Shown here: positions 14,998 through 23,114 of the stretch, piece by piece
Numbering within the stretch: position 1 is the first letter of the stretch
Layout: each line of letters begins with the position of its first letter
From: Clostridiales bacterium UBA1758
Lineage (GTDB): Bacteria > Bacillota > Clostridia > Oscillospirales > UBA1758
DNA: 30,151 nucleotides
NCBI GenBank assembly: GCA_002315595.1
Contig: DCHG01000035.1
Location: forward strand, 1 to 30,151
Direction: 5' to 3'
Position numbers and translations under genes: made by a program
Notes under the pieces: generated by a model
Seen by the model: the letters and a program-made list of their open reading frames with translations, nothing else
What the model was told of the DNA's origin: nothing
Databases searched by the model: none

Positions 14998-16035
14998 ATG
15001 TTCACCACGCACTCGAAAAAAATAGTCATGCTCGGTGCAGGCACTTGGGGCATCGCGCTTGCGCGAATGCTTTCCGATACCAACCACTCCGTCACCGTTT
15101 GGTCTGCACTGCCGGATGAGATTGCCGTTCTTTCTTCCGAACGCATTCATCCGAAACTTCCCGAAATGAAAATTCCCGATGCCGTTCGATTCACCGCGGA
15201 TATTTCCGTCTGTGACTCCGCGGATATCGTCGTATTTGCCGTTCCGTCGGTCTTTGTTCGTTCCACAGCAAGGCTCGCCTCCCCCCACATCCGTCCCGGT
15301 CAAGTCATTGCCGATGTGGCAAAAGGGCTCGAACCCGACACTTTCTATACTATGACCGAGGTCATTGATGAGGAATTGAAAAACGCCGATGTGACGGGAA
15401 TTCCCGTTGTCGCGCTTTCCGGCCCGACTCATGCAGAGGAGGTCGCAATCGACCTTCCGACAACGATCGTCGCCGCATCCATCGATTACGCCGCCGCAGA
15501 ACGGATCCAGTCCGTCTTTTCAAGCAGTTTTCTGCGCGTCTATACCAATTCCGACATCCGCGGTGTCGAACTCTGCGGAGCATTGAAAAACATCATCGCC
15601 CTCGCCGCCGGAATTTCCGACGGTCTTGGCTACGGTGACAACGCAAAAGCCGCCCTTATCACCCGTGGTATGGCGGAAATTGCAAGGCTCGGCATCTCGA
15701 TCGGTTGTAACGAGCGCACGTTCTACGGTCTTGCCGGCGTAGGCGATCTCATCGTCACCGCGACAAGTCGACATAGCCGCAACAACCGTGCGGGCAACCT
15801 CATCGGTCGTGGCTACTCCCCCGACGATGCGGTTAAAGAGGTCGGAATGGTCGTCGAAGGCATCAATGCCATTCCCGCCGCCGTCGCATTTGCAAAGCAA
15901 AAACACATCGAAACGCCGATCATTTCCGCGGTCGACGCTGTCGTCAATCACGGTGCCGATCCGCTTGAAGCGGTCAATTCGCTCCTCGGTCGTGATCCGA
16001 AGGACGAATCATATTATATGAATCTTCTTCCATAA
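14998..16035 (+). CDS. gpsA: NAD(P)H-dependent glycerol-3-phosphate dehydrogenase
   Basis: GpsA reduces dihydroxyacetone phosphate to sn-glycerol-3-phosphate, the backbone of membrane phospholipids, in the cytoplasm. The 345-residue protein has the dinucleotide fold GAGTWG (13-18), AVPS near 81, DVAKGLE with Lys109, LSGPTHAEEV (140-149), the catalytic Lys197 in GALKNIIALAAG, and SRNNR near 260-264 for the phosphate substrate. Length and motif order are normal. GAGG seven bases before the ATG supports the start. It has its own promoter and is followed by a terminator-like hairpin before pth. Confidence 0.95.
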   Translation: MFTTHSKKIVMLGAGTWGIALARMLSDTNHSVTVWSALPDEIAVLSSERIHPKLPEMKIPDAVRFTADISVCDSADIVVFAVPSVFVRSTARLASPHIRPGQVIADVAKGLEPDTFYTMTEVIDEELKNADVTGIPVVALSGPTHAEEVAIDLPTTIVAASIDYAAAERIQSVFSSSFLRVYTNSDIRGVELCGALKNIIALAAGISDGLGYGDNAKAALITRGMAEIARLGISIGCNERTFYGLAGVGDLIVTATSRHSRNNRAGNLIGRGYSPDDAVKEVGMVVEGINAIPAAVAFAKQKHIETPIISAVDAVVNHGADPLEAVNSLLGRDPKDESYYMNLLP

Positions 16036-16054
16036 AATAAGCAGTCGATTTGTC

Positions 16055-16084
16055 AAGCCGTCCGGGATTCCGGCACGGCTTTTC
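16055..16084 (+). terminator. Terminator-like hairpin between gpsA and pth
   Basis: AAGCCGT-CCGG (16055-16065) pairs with CCGG-c-ACGGCTT (16070-16081), with one bulged C and a GATT loop. A short T-run follows. The stem is strong but the T-run is only about five bases, so termination may be partial. I see no clear promoter between it and pth, which suggests some read-through. Confidence 0.65.
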
Positions 16085-16107
16085 GGCGGTGTACGAAAGG
16101 TGATCCT

Positions 16108-16710
16108 ATGGCCATTTTCAAAAAAACGCCTTCCGATGCAGGATGGCTCGTCGTCGGTCTCGGCAATCCGGGTCGTCAGTATGAGTTGACGCGTCACAAT
16201 ATGGGTTTTCGTGCGATCGACAAGATCGCGGAAAAAAATCATTTCAATATTAACAAAATGAAATTTTCCGGGATGTACGAACGCAAAAACATTTTCGGAC
16301 AGACGGTCGTTTTTCTCAAACCCTGTACTTTTATGAACAATTCCGGCGAAAGTGTTGCCGCTGCCGCATCGTTCTTTAAAATTCCCGTCGAGCATATTAT
16401 TATAATGTTTGATGATATCTCCCTCCCCGTCGGTCGCCTTCGCGTGCGCGCAAACGGCAGTGCCGGAGGGCACAACGGCATCAAAAGCATCATCGCACAC
16501 CTCGGCTCGGACGCGTTTCCGCGTGTCAAGATCGGCGTCGGCGCAAAACCTCATCCCGAATACGATCTCGCCGACTGGGTGCTTTCCGAAATTGCCGAAG
16601 CCGACCTTCCCGCGGCTGACCGCGCCATTGCCAACGCGTGCGGAGCCGTGGAACTGATTATTACAAACGGAGTGGAGGCCGCAGCCTCCAAATTCAACGG
16701 AGCATCGTAA
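16108..16710 (+). CDS. pth: Peptidyl-tRNA hydrolase
   Basis: Pth frees tRNA from prematurely released peptidyl-tRNA, recycling tRNA during translation. The 200-residue protein has GLGNPGRQYELTRHNMGF with Asn20 and catalytic His30, FMNNSGE with Asn77, the FDDISLP motif with Asp103, and GGHNGIKS with Asn123. All the known catalytic residues are present. GAAAGGTG precedes the ATG. About ten extra residues precede the usual start of the fold. The stop codon directly abuts the mfd ATG (TAAATG), so the two are co-transcribed. Confidence 0.95.
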   Translation: MAIFKKTPSDAGWLVVGLGNPGRQYELTRHNMGFRAIDKIAEKNHFNINKMKFSGMYERKNIFGQTVVFLKPCTFMNNSGESVAAAASFFKIPVEHIIIMFDDISLPVGRLRVRANGSAGGHNGIKSIIAHLGSDAFPRVKIGVGAKPHPEYDLADWVLSEIAEADLPAADRAIANACGAVELIITNGVEAAASKFNGAS

Positions 16711-19700
16711 ATGAACGAAATAGCGCGTGCGATCCTCAAAACCGAAGAATATGCGGCGTTGTCCTCTGCAATCGAAAAAGGGCGCACCCCCGTTTTGGTC
16801 GGCGGTACGCCCACAATTAGTCGCGCCCATTTTTCCGCCGCCCTACGCGGTCAGACACAACGCCCCGTCGTCGTCATCACTTCGGATGAGTCATCCGCAA
16901 TCCGTTGCGCTGCCGACCTTGAATTTCTTTGCGGCGAAGATGTTCCCGTCGTATGCGGACGCGATCTGTCGTTTTACGATACCGCCGTCGTCTCCCGCGA
17001 ATGGGAGCAGGCGCGAATCTCCGCACTCTATTCCATCGCCACACACCCGAACCGCATTGCGGTTTTGACCGTTGACGCGGCACTTCTCCGCACGATTCCG
17101 AAGCGGACACTTCTCGGCAGTGCTTTTTGCGTCCGTTCCGGCGATGAATACAATGTCGACGAACTGACCGACCGTCTTGTCCGTTGCGGCTACCGCCGTT
17201 CGCAGATCGTCGAGGGCACGGGACAGTTTGCGCTCCGTGGCGGTATTTTGGACTTTTTCTCGCCACAGAATAAATACCCCGTGCGTGTGGAATTCTTCGG
17301 TGACGAGGTCGACTCCATGGGGAGTTTCGATCCCGACACCCAACGCCGCATCGAAAACATCACAAGCGCCGAGATCCTGCCGATCTGCGAGTCCGTGATC
17401 GGTCTCTGTGAAAACGGTGCGGACGGACTTTGTGAAAAACTTCTTTCCTATAAAAAGAATGCCCGTCGACGCAAAAACGGCGACGAACTCTGTGCGATCA
17501 TCGACGCCGATATCGAAAAAATCCTCGCCGGGACGATGTTCAGCGCCGATAAGTTGATGGGGCTGATCTACGACGAATTTGCGACCGCGTTCGATTATAT
17601 TCCCGAAGATGCAATCGTCGTTTTTGAGGACTATCCGCATATTGTCGAACGCGCCAAAGGCTTCGTCTGGCAAATGACCGAGGATATCCGCACCGCGGTC
17701 GAGGCCGGACGCGCCGTCGGCTTCGGTATGGAACTTTGTCGAAATCTGCCCGAACTGATGGCGATCAATAAAAATGCGGTGTATTTCGATTCCTTCATCG
17801 GGGGTTCCTATGATCCCGAACCGAAACAGATCGTTTCGCTTTCGGTCAAGCAATTGCCGAATTATTCGGGAAGCCTCGATGTCGCCTGCGATGACATCGC
17901 ACATTTCCTTGAAAACGGCTACACCTGCGTAGTGCTGACCGGCAACAACCACCGTGCGGATCTGATGAAAGAAACCCTCTCTCTGCGTGAAATTCCTGCC
18001 GCCGTCGATTATCATCTTTCCGATATTCCGAAAGAGGGTGTCGTCATTTCCGTCGGAACGCTTTCAAACGGCTTTGAATATCCGTCGATGAAGTTTGCCG
18101 TCATCAGCGAAGCGCAACTTTCCACCCACCGTACCGAAAAGAAATCCTCCAAGCGAAAAAAAGCCCTGATCCGCATTTCCGATCTCACCGTCGGCGATCT
18201 TGTCGTCCACGAACATCACGGCATCGCAAAGTTCGCAGGTATGCACAAAATGCCCGTTGACGGCGTTGAAAAGGACTATCTGAAACTTGTTTTTGCGGGA
18301 ACGGACGCATTATATCTGCCCGTCACGCAGATGAATCTCATTTCCAAATACATCGGTGCGGCGGAGGATGCACCCGTTAAACTCAACAAACTCGGCGGAA
18401 CCGAATGGGCAAAGGCGAAATCGCGCGCCCGTGGTGCGGCAAAGGATCTCGCCGAATATCTCATCGGGTTGTACTCAAAGCGCATGGCGCGTCAGGGCAT
18501 TGCCTTCCCACCGGACGACGATTGGCAACGTGCCTTTGAGGACGGGTTTGACTACGCCGAAACCGAGGATCAACTTCGTTGTTCCGCCGAAATCAAGGCG
18601 GATATGGAGCGTCCCGTGCCGATGGACCGTCTGCTTTGCGGCGATGTCGGCTTTGGCAAGACCGAGGTCGCTTTCCGTGCGATTATGAAATGTATTCTCG
18701 GCGGAAAGCAGGCGGCGATCCTCGTCCCGACGACCGTTCTTGCCCGTCAGCATTATATGACCGCGACACGCAGATTTTCAAACTTCCCTGTGCGAATCGG
18801 AATTCTGTCACGCTTCAGCACCCCCGCACAGAAAAAGGAAACCATCAAAAAAGTTCATTCGGGTGAGATCGACCTGCTGATCGGTACGCACAGTTTGTTA
18901 CAAAAAAGCGTTCAGTTTAAGGCACTCGGGCTGCTCATCGTTGACGAAGAACAACGCTTCGGTGTAAGTCACAAGGAACGATTGAAAGAAATGTCGACCG
19001 ATGTCGATGTTTTGACGCTTTCCGCCACCCCGATCCCGCGAACGCTCAATATGGCGCTTTCGGGCATCCGCGATATGTCGCTGATCGAGGAGGCTCCGCG
19101 TGACCGATACCCCGTGCAGACCTATGTCCTCGAATACAGCACACCCGTGATTTTGGACGCCATTCGCCGTGAACTCGCCCGTGGCGGGCAGGTATTTTAC
19201 CTATATAACCGCGTCGAAACGATCGACATTGCCGCACAAAAACTGGCCGCGGCACTCCCCGACGCCGTCATCGCCGTCGCTCACGGTCAGATGCCGGAAG
19301 AAGCCCTTTCATCGGTCATGCAAAGAATGACGGACGGTGATGTCAATGTCCTCGTCTGCTCGACAATCATTGAAACCGGGCTTGATATGCCGAATGTCAA
19401 TACGCTGATCATCAACGACGCCGATCATTTGGGACTTTCCCAACTTCACCAACTTCGCGGACGCGTCGGCCGTTCCACGCGCCACGCATATGCCTATCTG
19501 ACATACCGTCGCGGAAAGGTCCTTTCCGAAGTCGCAACCAAACGTCTCTCGGCGATCCGCGAGTTTGCGGAATTCGGATCGGGTTTTCAGATCGCCATGC
19601 GCGACCTTGAAATCCGAGGTGCGGGCAATGTCCTCGGCAGTCAACAAAGCGGGCATATGATGAGCGTCGGCTACGATATGTATTTGAAACTTCTCGAAGA

Positions 19701-20172
19701 AGCCGTTGCCGAGCAAAAAGGTGAGGAAGCAGAACTTCCGACGGAATGTGCCGTCGACCTACTCATTTCCGCCAATATCCCCGAATCCTATGTTTCCTCA
19801 TCGCCGGAACGAATGGATCTCTACCGCCGTATGGCGATTATCGAGGATGAGGAAGACAGCGAGGATATGATCGACGAACTCATCGACCGCTACGGCGATC
19901 CGCCTCCGCAAACGATGGCTCTCGTTTCCATTGCGCTTTTGCGTGCCAAGGCTTCCGCGGCGGGCATCAGTGAATTGACGCAACGCGGGCAATCCGTCAC
20001 GGTGCGTTTCTCGCATCCGAATCTCGAAACGATGAGCAGAATCTGCGGTGAAAAGTCCTTGCGTGGGCGCATTTTACTCAATGCGGGCGAAACGCCGTAT
20101 CTCTCTTACCGACTGAAAAATCAGGAAGATGTCATGAGTGCGCTCAAAGAATTCATCGCCGTGATCTCGTGA
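16711..20172 (+). CDS. mfd: Transcription-repair coupling factor Mfd
   Basis: Mfd removes RNA polymerase stalled at DNA lesions and recruits UvrA for nucleotide excision repair. The 1153-residue protein is full length. In order it has the UvrB-like N-terminal module (GTGQFALRGGILDFFSP near 170), an RNA-polymerase interaction domain (LTVGDLVVHEHHGIAKFAG near 490), the translocase with Walker A GDVGFGKT (644-651) and DEEQ (745-748), SATPIPRT, the QLRGRVGRS motif, and the C-terminal TRCF domain. GGAG lies about nine bases before the ATG inside the end of pth. The gene starts with no gap after pth. Confidence 0.96.
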   Translation: MNEIARAILKTEEYAALSSAIEKGRTPVLVGGTPTISRAHFSAALRGQTQRPVVVITSDESSAIRCAADLEFLCGEDVPVVCGRDLSFYDTAVVSREWEQARISALYSIATHPNRIAVLTVDAALLRTIPKRTLLGSAFCVRSGDEYNVDELTDRLVRCGYRRSQIVEGTGQFALRGGILDFFSPQNKYPVRVEFFGDEVDSMGSFDPDTQRRIENITSAEILPICESVIGLCENGADGLCEKLLSYKKNARRRKNGDELCAIIDADIEKILAGTMFSADKLMGLIYDEFATAFDYIPEDAIVVFEDYPHIVERAKGFVWQMTEDIRTAVEAGRAVGFGMELCRNLPELMAINKNAVYFDSFIGGSYDPEPKQIVSLSVKQLPNYSGSLDVACDDIAHFLENGYTCVVLTGNNHRADLMKETLSLREIPAAVDYHLSDIPKEGVVISVGTLSNGFEYPSMKFAVISEAQLSTHRTEKKSSKRKKALIRISDLTVGDLVVHEHHGIAKFAGMHKMPVDGVEKDYLKLVFAGTDALYLPVTQMNLISKYIGAAEDAPVKLNKLGGTEWAKAKSRARGAAKDLAEYLIGLYSKRMARQGIAFPPDDDWQRAFEDGFDYAETEDQLRCSAEIKADMERPVPMDRLLCGDVGFGKTEVAFRAIMKCILGGKQAAILVPTTVLARQHYMTATRRFSNFPVRIGILSRFSTPAQKKETIKKVHSGEIDLLIGTHSLLQKSVQFKALGLLIVDEEQRFGVSHKERLKEMSTDVDVLTLSATPIPRTLNMALSGIRDMSLIEEAPRDRYPVQTYVLEYSTPVILDAIRRELARGGQVFYLYNRVETIDIAAQKLAAALPDAVIAVAHGQMPEEALSSVMQRMTDGDVNVLVCSTIIETGLDMPNVNTLIINDADHLGLSQLHQLRGRVGRSTRHAYAYLTYRRGKVLSEVATKRLSAIREFAEFGSGFQIAMRDLEIRGAGNVLGSQQSGHMMSVGYDMYLKLLEEAVAEQKGEEAELPTECAVDLLISANIPESYVSSSPERMDLYRRMAIIEDEEDSEDMIDELIDRYGDPPPQTMALVSIALLRAKASAAGISELTQRGQSVTVRFSHPNLETMSRICGEKSLRGRILLNAGETPYLSYRLKNQEDVMSALKEFIAVIS

Positions 20173-20175
20173 AAT

Positions 20176-20221
20176 CAACGATTTTGCAGTTTATTTACAA
20201 TCTTTTTGCAATTCATCGTTG
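20176..20221. repeat. Imperfect inverted repeat between mfd and the foldase gene
   Basis: CAACGAT (20176-20182) pairs with ATCGTTG (20215-20221), and TTGCA (20184-20188) with TGCAA (20207-20211), leaving an 18-base loop. There is no T-run, so it is a poor terminator. Its right arm overlaps the -35 of the next promoter. Confidence 0.6.
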
Positions 20222-20247
20222 AAATATCCCGCCATTCATGCTATACT
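20219..20247 (+). promoter_or_regulatory. Promoter of the parvulin lipoprotein
   Basis: -35 TTGAAA (20219-20224) and -10 TATACT (20242-20247) have a 17-base spacer. The leader to the ATG at 20339 is about 85 bases and contains a 7-bp hairpin (GCTTTCG 20306-20312 with CGAAAGC 20320-20326) just before the ribosome site. Confidence 0.7.
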
Positions 20248-20338
20248 ATATAAAGTTTTCAAAATGACCATCGGCATTTATCGCCGAAGATTCCAAAGAA
20301 AGGGAGCTTTCGAACGATACGAAAGCAAGGTCCTCCAA

Positions 20339-21529
20339 ATGAAAAAAACAAAGACTCTCAAACTCGCGGCACTTCTGCTTGCCGTGATCATGCTGCTTCC
20401 CGCAGTGACCGGATGCTCCGACAAAACCAAAGCCGTCGCCCTCATCAACGGCAAGGAACTGTCCGCGCAGGATTTTGAATACTACCTCAAAACCTCTTAC
20501 AATTCCTACTCTTCTCAGGGCTATACCTTCACCGGCTATTGGAATGCCGATATTCTCGGTGACGGCTCCTACACCCCGGTCGACCTCATCACCGAAGACG
20601 CGCTTCAGAATGCCGCCTATTATCAGGCGATCTATTCCAAGTGCGATGAACTCGGTCAAGGTTACTCCAAAGACGACGAAAAGGCTTGTGAAGATTCCTT
20701 CCTTGAACTTGCCGAAACCTACGGCAGTGCCATCACTCTGCAAAACACTTTGAAAGCCAACAACACCACCAAGTACGATCTTCTCAAATCCTCTGCCGAC
20801 GAAACGATGAAGGCGCGTCTGTATGACATTCTCACCGGCGAAGGCGGCGAACTTTACCAGTCCGATGACGAACTTCGTCAGGAAGTCAACGACAACTACA
20901 TCTGCGTGAAACACATTTTGATCTCCACCGCCGATGTCGAAGAAGAAGAGATCGACGAAATGCGCGCCACCGCCGAAGACATCCTCGAACAAGCCAAGAG
21001 TGGTGAAGATTTTGAAAGTTTGATGGAAAATCACTCCGACGATACCTCCGGCATGGAAAGTTACCCGAACGGCTATGTTTTCGCCGAAGACGATACCACT
21101 TATGATGCCGACTTTGTTGCTGCGAGTTTCAAACTTGACGTGAATGAAATCTCCGATATTGTCGAAACCGATTACGGCTTCCACATCATCAAGAGATACG
21201 AATTATCCGATGATCAGATCACTGAACAGATGACTGCCATCCCCACTGCCAACTTTGCCGAATATGTCACAGCGATCTCCTCCGAATACGAGATCGAACA
21301 ACTTGACACTTTCAGCAAACTCGACATCGTCGCCATTGTCGATCCGACCGACACCACGGATTACTCCGCCATTGACGAAACCGAAGCCGAAGACACCAAC
21401 ACCGATGCCGATACCGAAGGTACGGAAGATGCCGAAGGCGAAGGCGTTGATGTTGAAGATGCCGGCGAAGCCGATGACGGCTCCGCGGAAACCGAAGGTG
21501 CCGACGCCGACGAAACCACCGGTGACTGA
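20339..21529 (+). CDS. Lipoprotein foldase with parvulin (PpiC) domain and acidic tail
   Basis: This is a predicted surface-anchored peptidyl-prolyl isomerase that helps exported proteins fold, of the PrsA/SurA type. The 396-residue product has a lipoprotein signal with lipobox VTGC (Cys26), a SurA-like N-terminal helical part starting with ALINGKELSAQDF, then a parvulin domain from VKHILIST to DYGFHIIKRYE (roughly residues 192-290). The last 60 or so residues are almost only Asp, Glu, Thr, Ala and Gly. AAGG eight bases before the ATG at 20339, plus the lipoprotein signal, decide the start; the frame itself is open to 20219. It has its own promoter after mfd and ends at a terminator. I do not give a symbol, because the acidic tail is not typical of PrsA. 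Confidence 0.88.
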   Translation: MKKTKTLKLAALLLAVIMLLPAVTGCSDKTKAVALINGKELSAQDFEYYLKTSYNSYSSQGYTFTGYWNADILGDGSYTPVDLITEDALQNAAYYQAIYSKCDELGQGYSKDDEKACEDSFLELAETYGSAITLQNTLKANNTTKYDLLKSSADETMKARLYDILTGEGGELYQSDDELRQEVNDNYICVKHILISTADVEEEEIDEMRATAEDILEQAKSGEDFESLMENHSDDTSGMESYPNGYVFAEDDTTYDADFVAASFKLDVNEISDIVETDYGFHIIKRYELSDDQITEQMTAIPTANFAEYVTAISSEYEIEQLDTFSKLDIVAIVDPTDTTDYSAIDETEAEDTNTDADTEGTEDAEGEGVDVEDAGEADDGSAETEGADADETTGD

Positions 21530-21548
21530 TTCATTCCAACCGAATAGC

Positions 21549-21580
21549 AAAAGACCGACGGAATTTTCCGTCGGTCTTTT
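21549..21580. terminator. Bidirectional rho-independent terminator
   Basis: AAAAGACCGACGG (21549-21561) pairs with CCGTCGGTCTTTT (21568-21580), with T-runs on both strands. It serves the parvulin gene on plus and the aldolase operon on minus, which converge here. Confidence 0.93.
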
Positions 21581-21611
21581 TAATGATATGCGCCGAATGT
21601 TCGGCGCGTTT

Positions 21612-22574
21612 TTATTTTTGAAGCAAATGGAACGCAAATCCGCCGATCTCGTTTTTGAGATAAACGGCAACCATCTTGTCACCTTTGAATTTGGCGGAAC
21701 TCATATCGACCTCGTAGCCTTTGTTTTCAAGGTAGTAGATCGCACGGTCAATATTGTTTGTGCGGATCGCAATATGACCGCAGGAGCCGAGTCCGTTGCT
21801 TTTGAGAACTTCAATTCCCGAACCTGCAAAGTTCGAGGAATTACCGAGTTTCTTTTCAAATCCGAACGCATCGGAAAGCGCATCGACAACGCTTTCCGAT
21901 TCTTTGTCGCCGTCGATATTGATGCCGATATGCGCCATTTCAAAACCCATCATGATCTCAACAGAGCGTTTTGCGATTTCGGTGATCTTGTCAAATTTAC
22001 CTGCTGCAACATCCTTCGGATTGCAGAGCCATCCCCCGCCGATGGCGTGAATAAACGGCTTGTCGGCAAATTCGCTCAGATTATCCTCATTGACACCGCC
22101 GGTCGGAATGAATTTCACACCCACAGATTTGTACGGACCGTAAAGTGCCGCGCAACCTTTGACGCCGCCATAGACGCTTGCCGGGAAGAATTTGACGATC
22201 TTCAACCCCTTTCCAAGTGCCATTTCGATCTCCGTCGGAGTTACACAACCGGGAGTGACGGGAATTTGATTGTCCACGCACCATCCGACGATTTCGGGGT
22301 TAAATCCCGGTGCAACAATGAACTGCGCGCCCGCTTCGACGACCTCTTTGCACTTTTCGAAGCTGAGAACGGTGCCCGCACCGACAAGCACATCGGGGCA
22401 TTCCTTGCGGACGGCGCGGATGGCGTCAATGCCTGCCGCAGTGCGCATTGTGATTTCCATCACGGGTACGCCGCCTGCGGCAAGTGCCTTTGCGGTGGGC
22501 ACCGCATCCGCAGCGTTTTCAAATACAGCGACCGGGATCAAACCGACCTTTCCGAGTTTTTCGATGATTTCCAT
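21612..22574 (-). CDS. eda: KDPG/KHG aldolase fused to a C-terminal VOC (glyoxalase-like) domain
   Basis: Residues 1 to about 205 form a class I aldolase that splits 2-keto-3-deoxy-6-phosphogluconate (or 4-hydroxy-2-oxoglutarate) to pyruvate and an aldehyde. Glu40 and Arg44 (VMEITMRTA) and the Schiff-base Lys128 (KFFPASVYGG) are present, as are GAGTVL and FIPTGGV. Residues about 212-320 form a vicinal-oxygen-chelate type domain starting AHIGINIDGD and ending GGFAFHLLQK. I remember this fusion as common in Clostridia, with no known role for the extra domain. AGGAGG precedes the ATG. It is the last gene of the dgoD operon, 14 bases after the nitroreductase, and would supply the cleavage step after sugar-acid dehydration and phosphorylation. 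Confidence 0.93.
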   Translation of the reverse strand: MEIIEKLGKVGLIPVAVFENAADAVPTAKALAAGGVPVMEITMRTAAGIDAIRAVRKECPDVLVGAGTVLSFEKCKEVVEAGAQFIVAPGFNPEIVGWCVDNQIPVTPGCVTPTEIEMALGKGLKIVKFFPASVYGGVKGCAALYGPYKSVGVKFIPTGGVNEDNLSEFADKPFIHAIGGGWLCNPKDVAAGKFDKITEIAKRSVEIMMGFEMAHIGINIDGDKESESVVDALSDAFGFEKKLGNSSNFAGSGIEVLKSNGLGSCGHIAIRTNNIDRAIYYLENKGYEVDMSSAKFKGDKMVAVYLKNEIGGFAFHLLQK

Positions 22575-22588
22575 TGATTTCCTCCTGA

Positions 22589-23089
22589 TTATTTACGAAT
22601 AATCGTTTCTTCGGGTGTTTTGCGTGGACGAGCCACAGGCTCCTCCGCCGGATAGCCGATCGGCGTAAAAGCGATCACTCGCCAACCTTCGGGCAAGTCA
22701 AGTGCTTCCATCGCTTTTTGTTGCGAAAATCCGCCGATCCAACAAGTTCCGAGTCCAAGTTCGATCGCTTCAAGCATCATAAACGACATTGCGATCGAAG
22801 CGTCGACAATTCTTGCAGGGACACCGCAGGGCATTTCGACCTCGCTTGTTGCGATGACGGCGATGGAAGCCGGTGCGGTCGCCATGCAATTTTGACCGCC
22901 GCTTGCTTCCACCATCGTGGCTTGTATCTTCGGATTGGTGATCAAAACGATCTTTCTTTCCTGCGAATTCATCGCAGACGGTGAAAGCCGTCCTGCCTCG
23001 AGTATTTTTTCAAGTTTCTCTTGCTCTACCTTTTTCGGCAGATAGGCACGAATACTACGTCGATCGCAAATTGCCTGCATTACATTCAT
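22589..23089 (-). CDS. Nitroreductase-family flavoprotein
   Basis: This is a 166-residue member of the FMN-dependent nitroreductase fold, a short form common in anaerobes. DRRSIRAY (8-15) binds the FMN phosphate. SPSAMNSQ (36-43), the central hydrophobic helix and LGTCWIGGF (112-120) are family-typical, as is the PIGYPAEEP end. These enzymes use NAD(P)H to reduce nitro compounds, quinones or other electron-poor substrates; the real substrate cannot be read. GGGGAAG precedes the ATG. It sits between the glycosidase and the aldolase in one operon, with short gaps on both sides. Confidence 0.88.
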   Translation of the reverse strand: MNVMQAICDRRSIRAYLPKKVEQEKLEKILEAGRLSPSAMNSQERKIVLITNPKIQATMVEASGGQNCMATAPASIAVIATSEVEMPCGVPARIVDASIAMSFMMLEAIELGLGTCWIGGFSQQKAMEALDLPEGWRVIAFTPIGYPAEEPVARPRKTPEETIIRK

Positions 23090-23114
23090 TTTGCTTCCCC
23101 GTTTCTCTCGTTTT

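Noticed and set aside
16891..18015. A 374-codon open frame on minus inside mfd
   Set aside because: It is fully contained in mfd, which matches its family along the entire length.
20246..21184. A 312-codon open frame on minus opposite the parvulin lipoprotein
   Set aside because: Its product is rich in Gly, Phe and Val in a pattern produced by reading Asp/Glu codons backwards. There is no start signal, and the plus gene has a clear promoter and signal peptide.
21255..22577. A 440-codon open frame on plus opposite the aldolase and crossing the terminator
   Set aside because: It is antisense to the well-supported aldolase-VOC gene, has no ribosome site, crosses a strong terminator and its product is low-complexity with no recognisable domain. 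The codon bias of the real gene keeps the opposite frame open.
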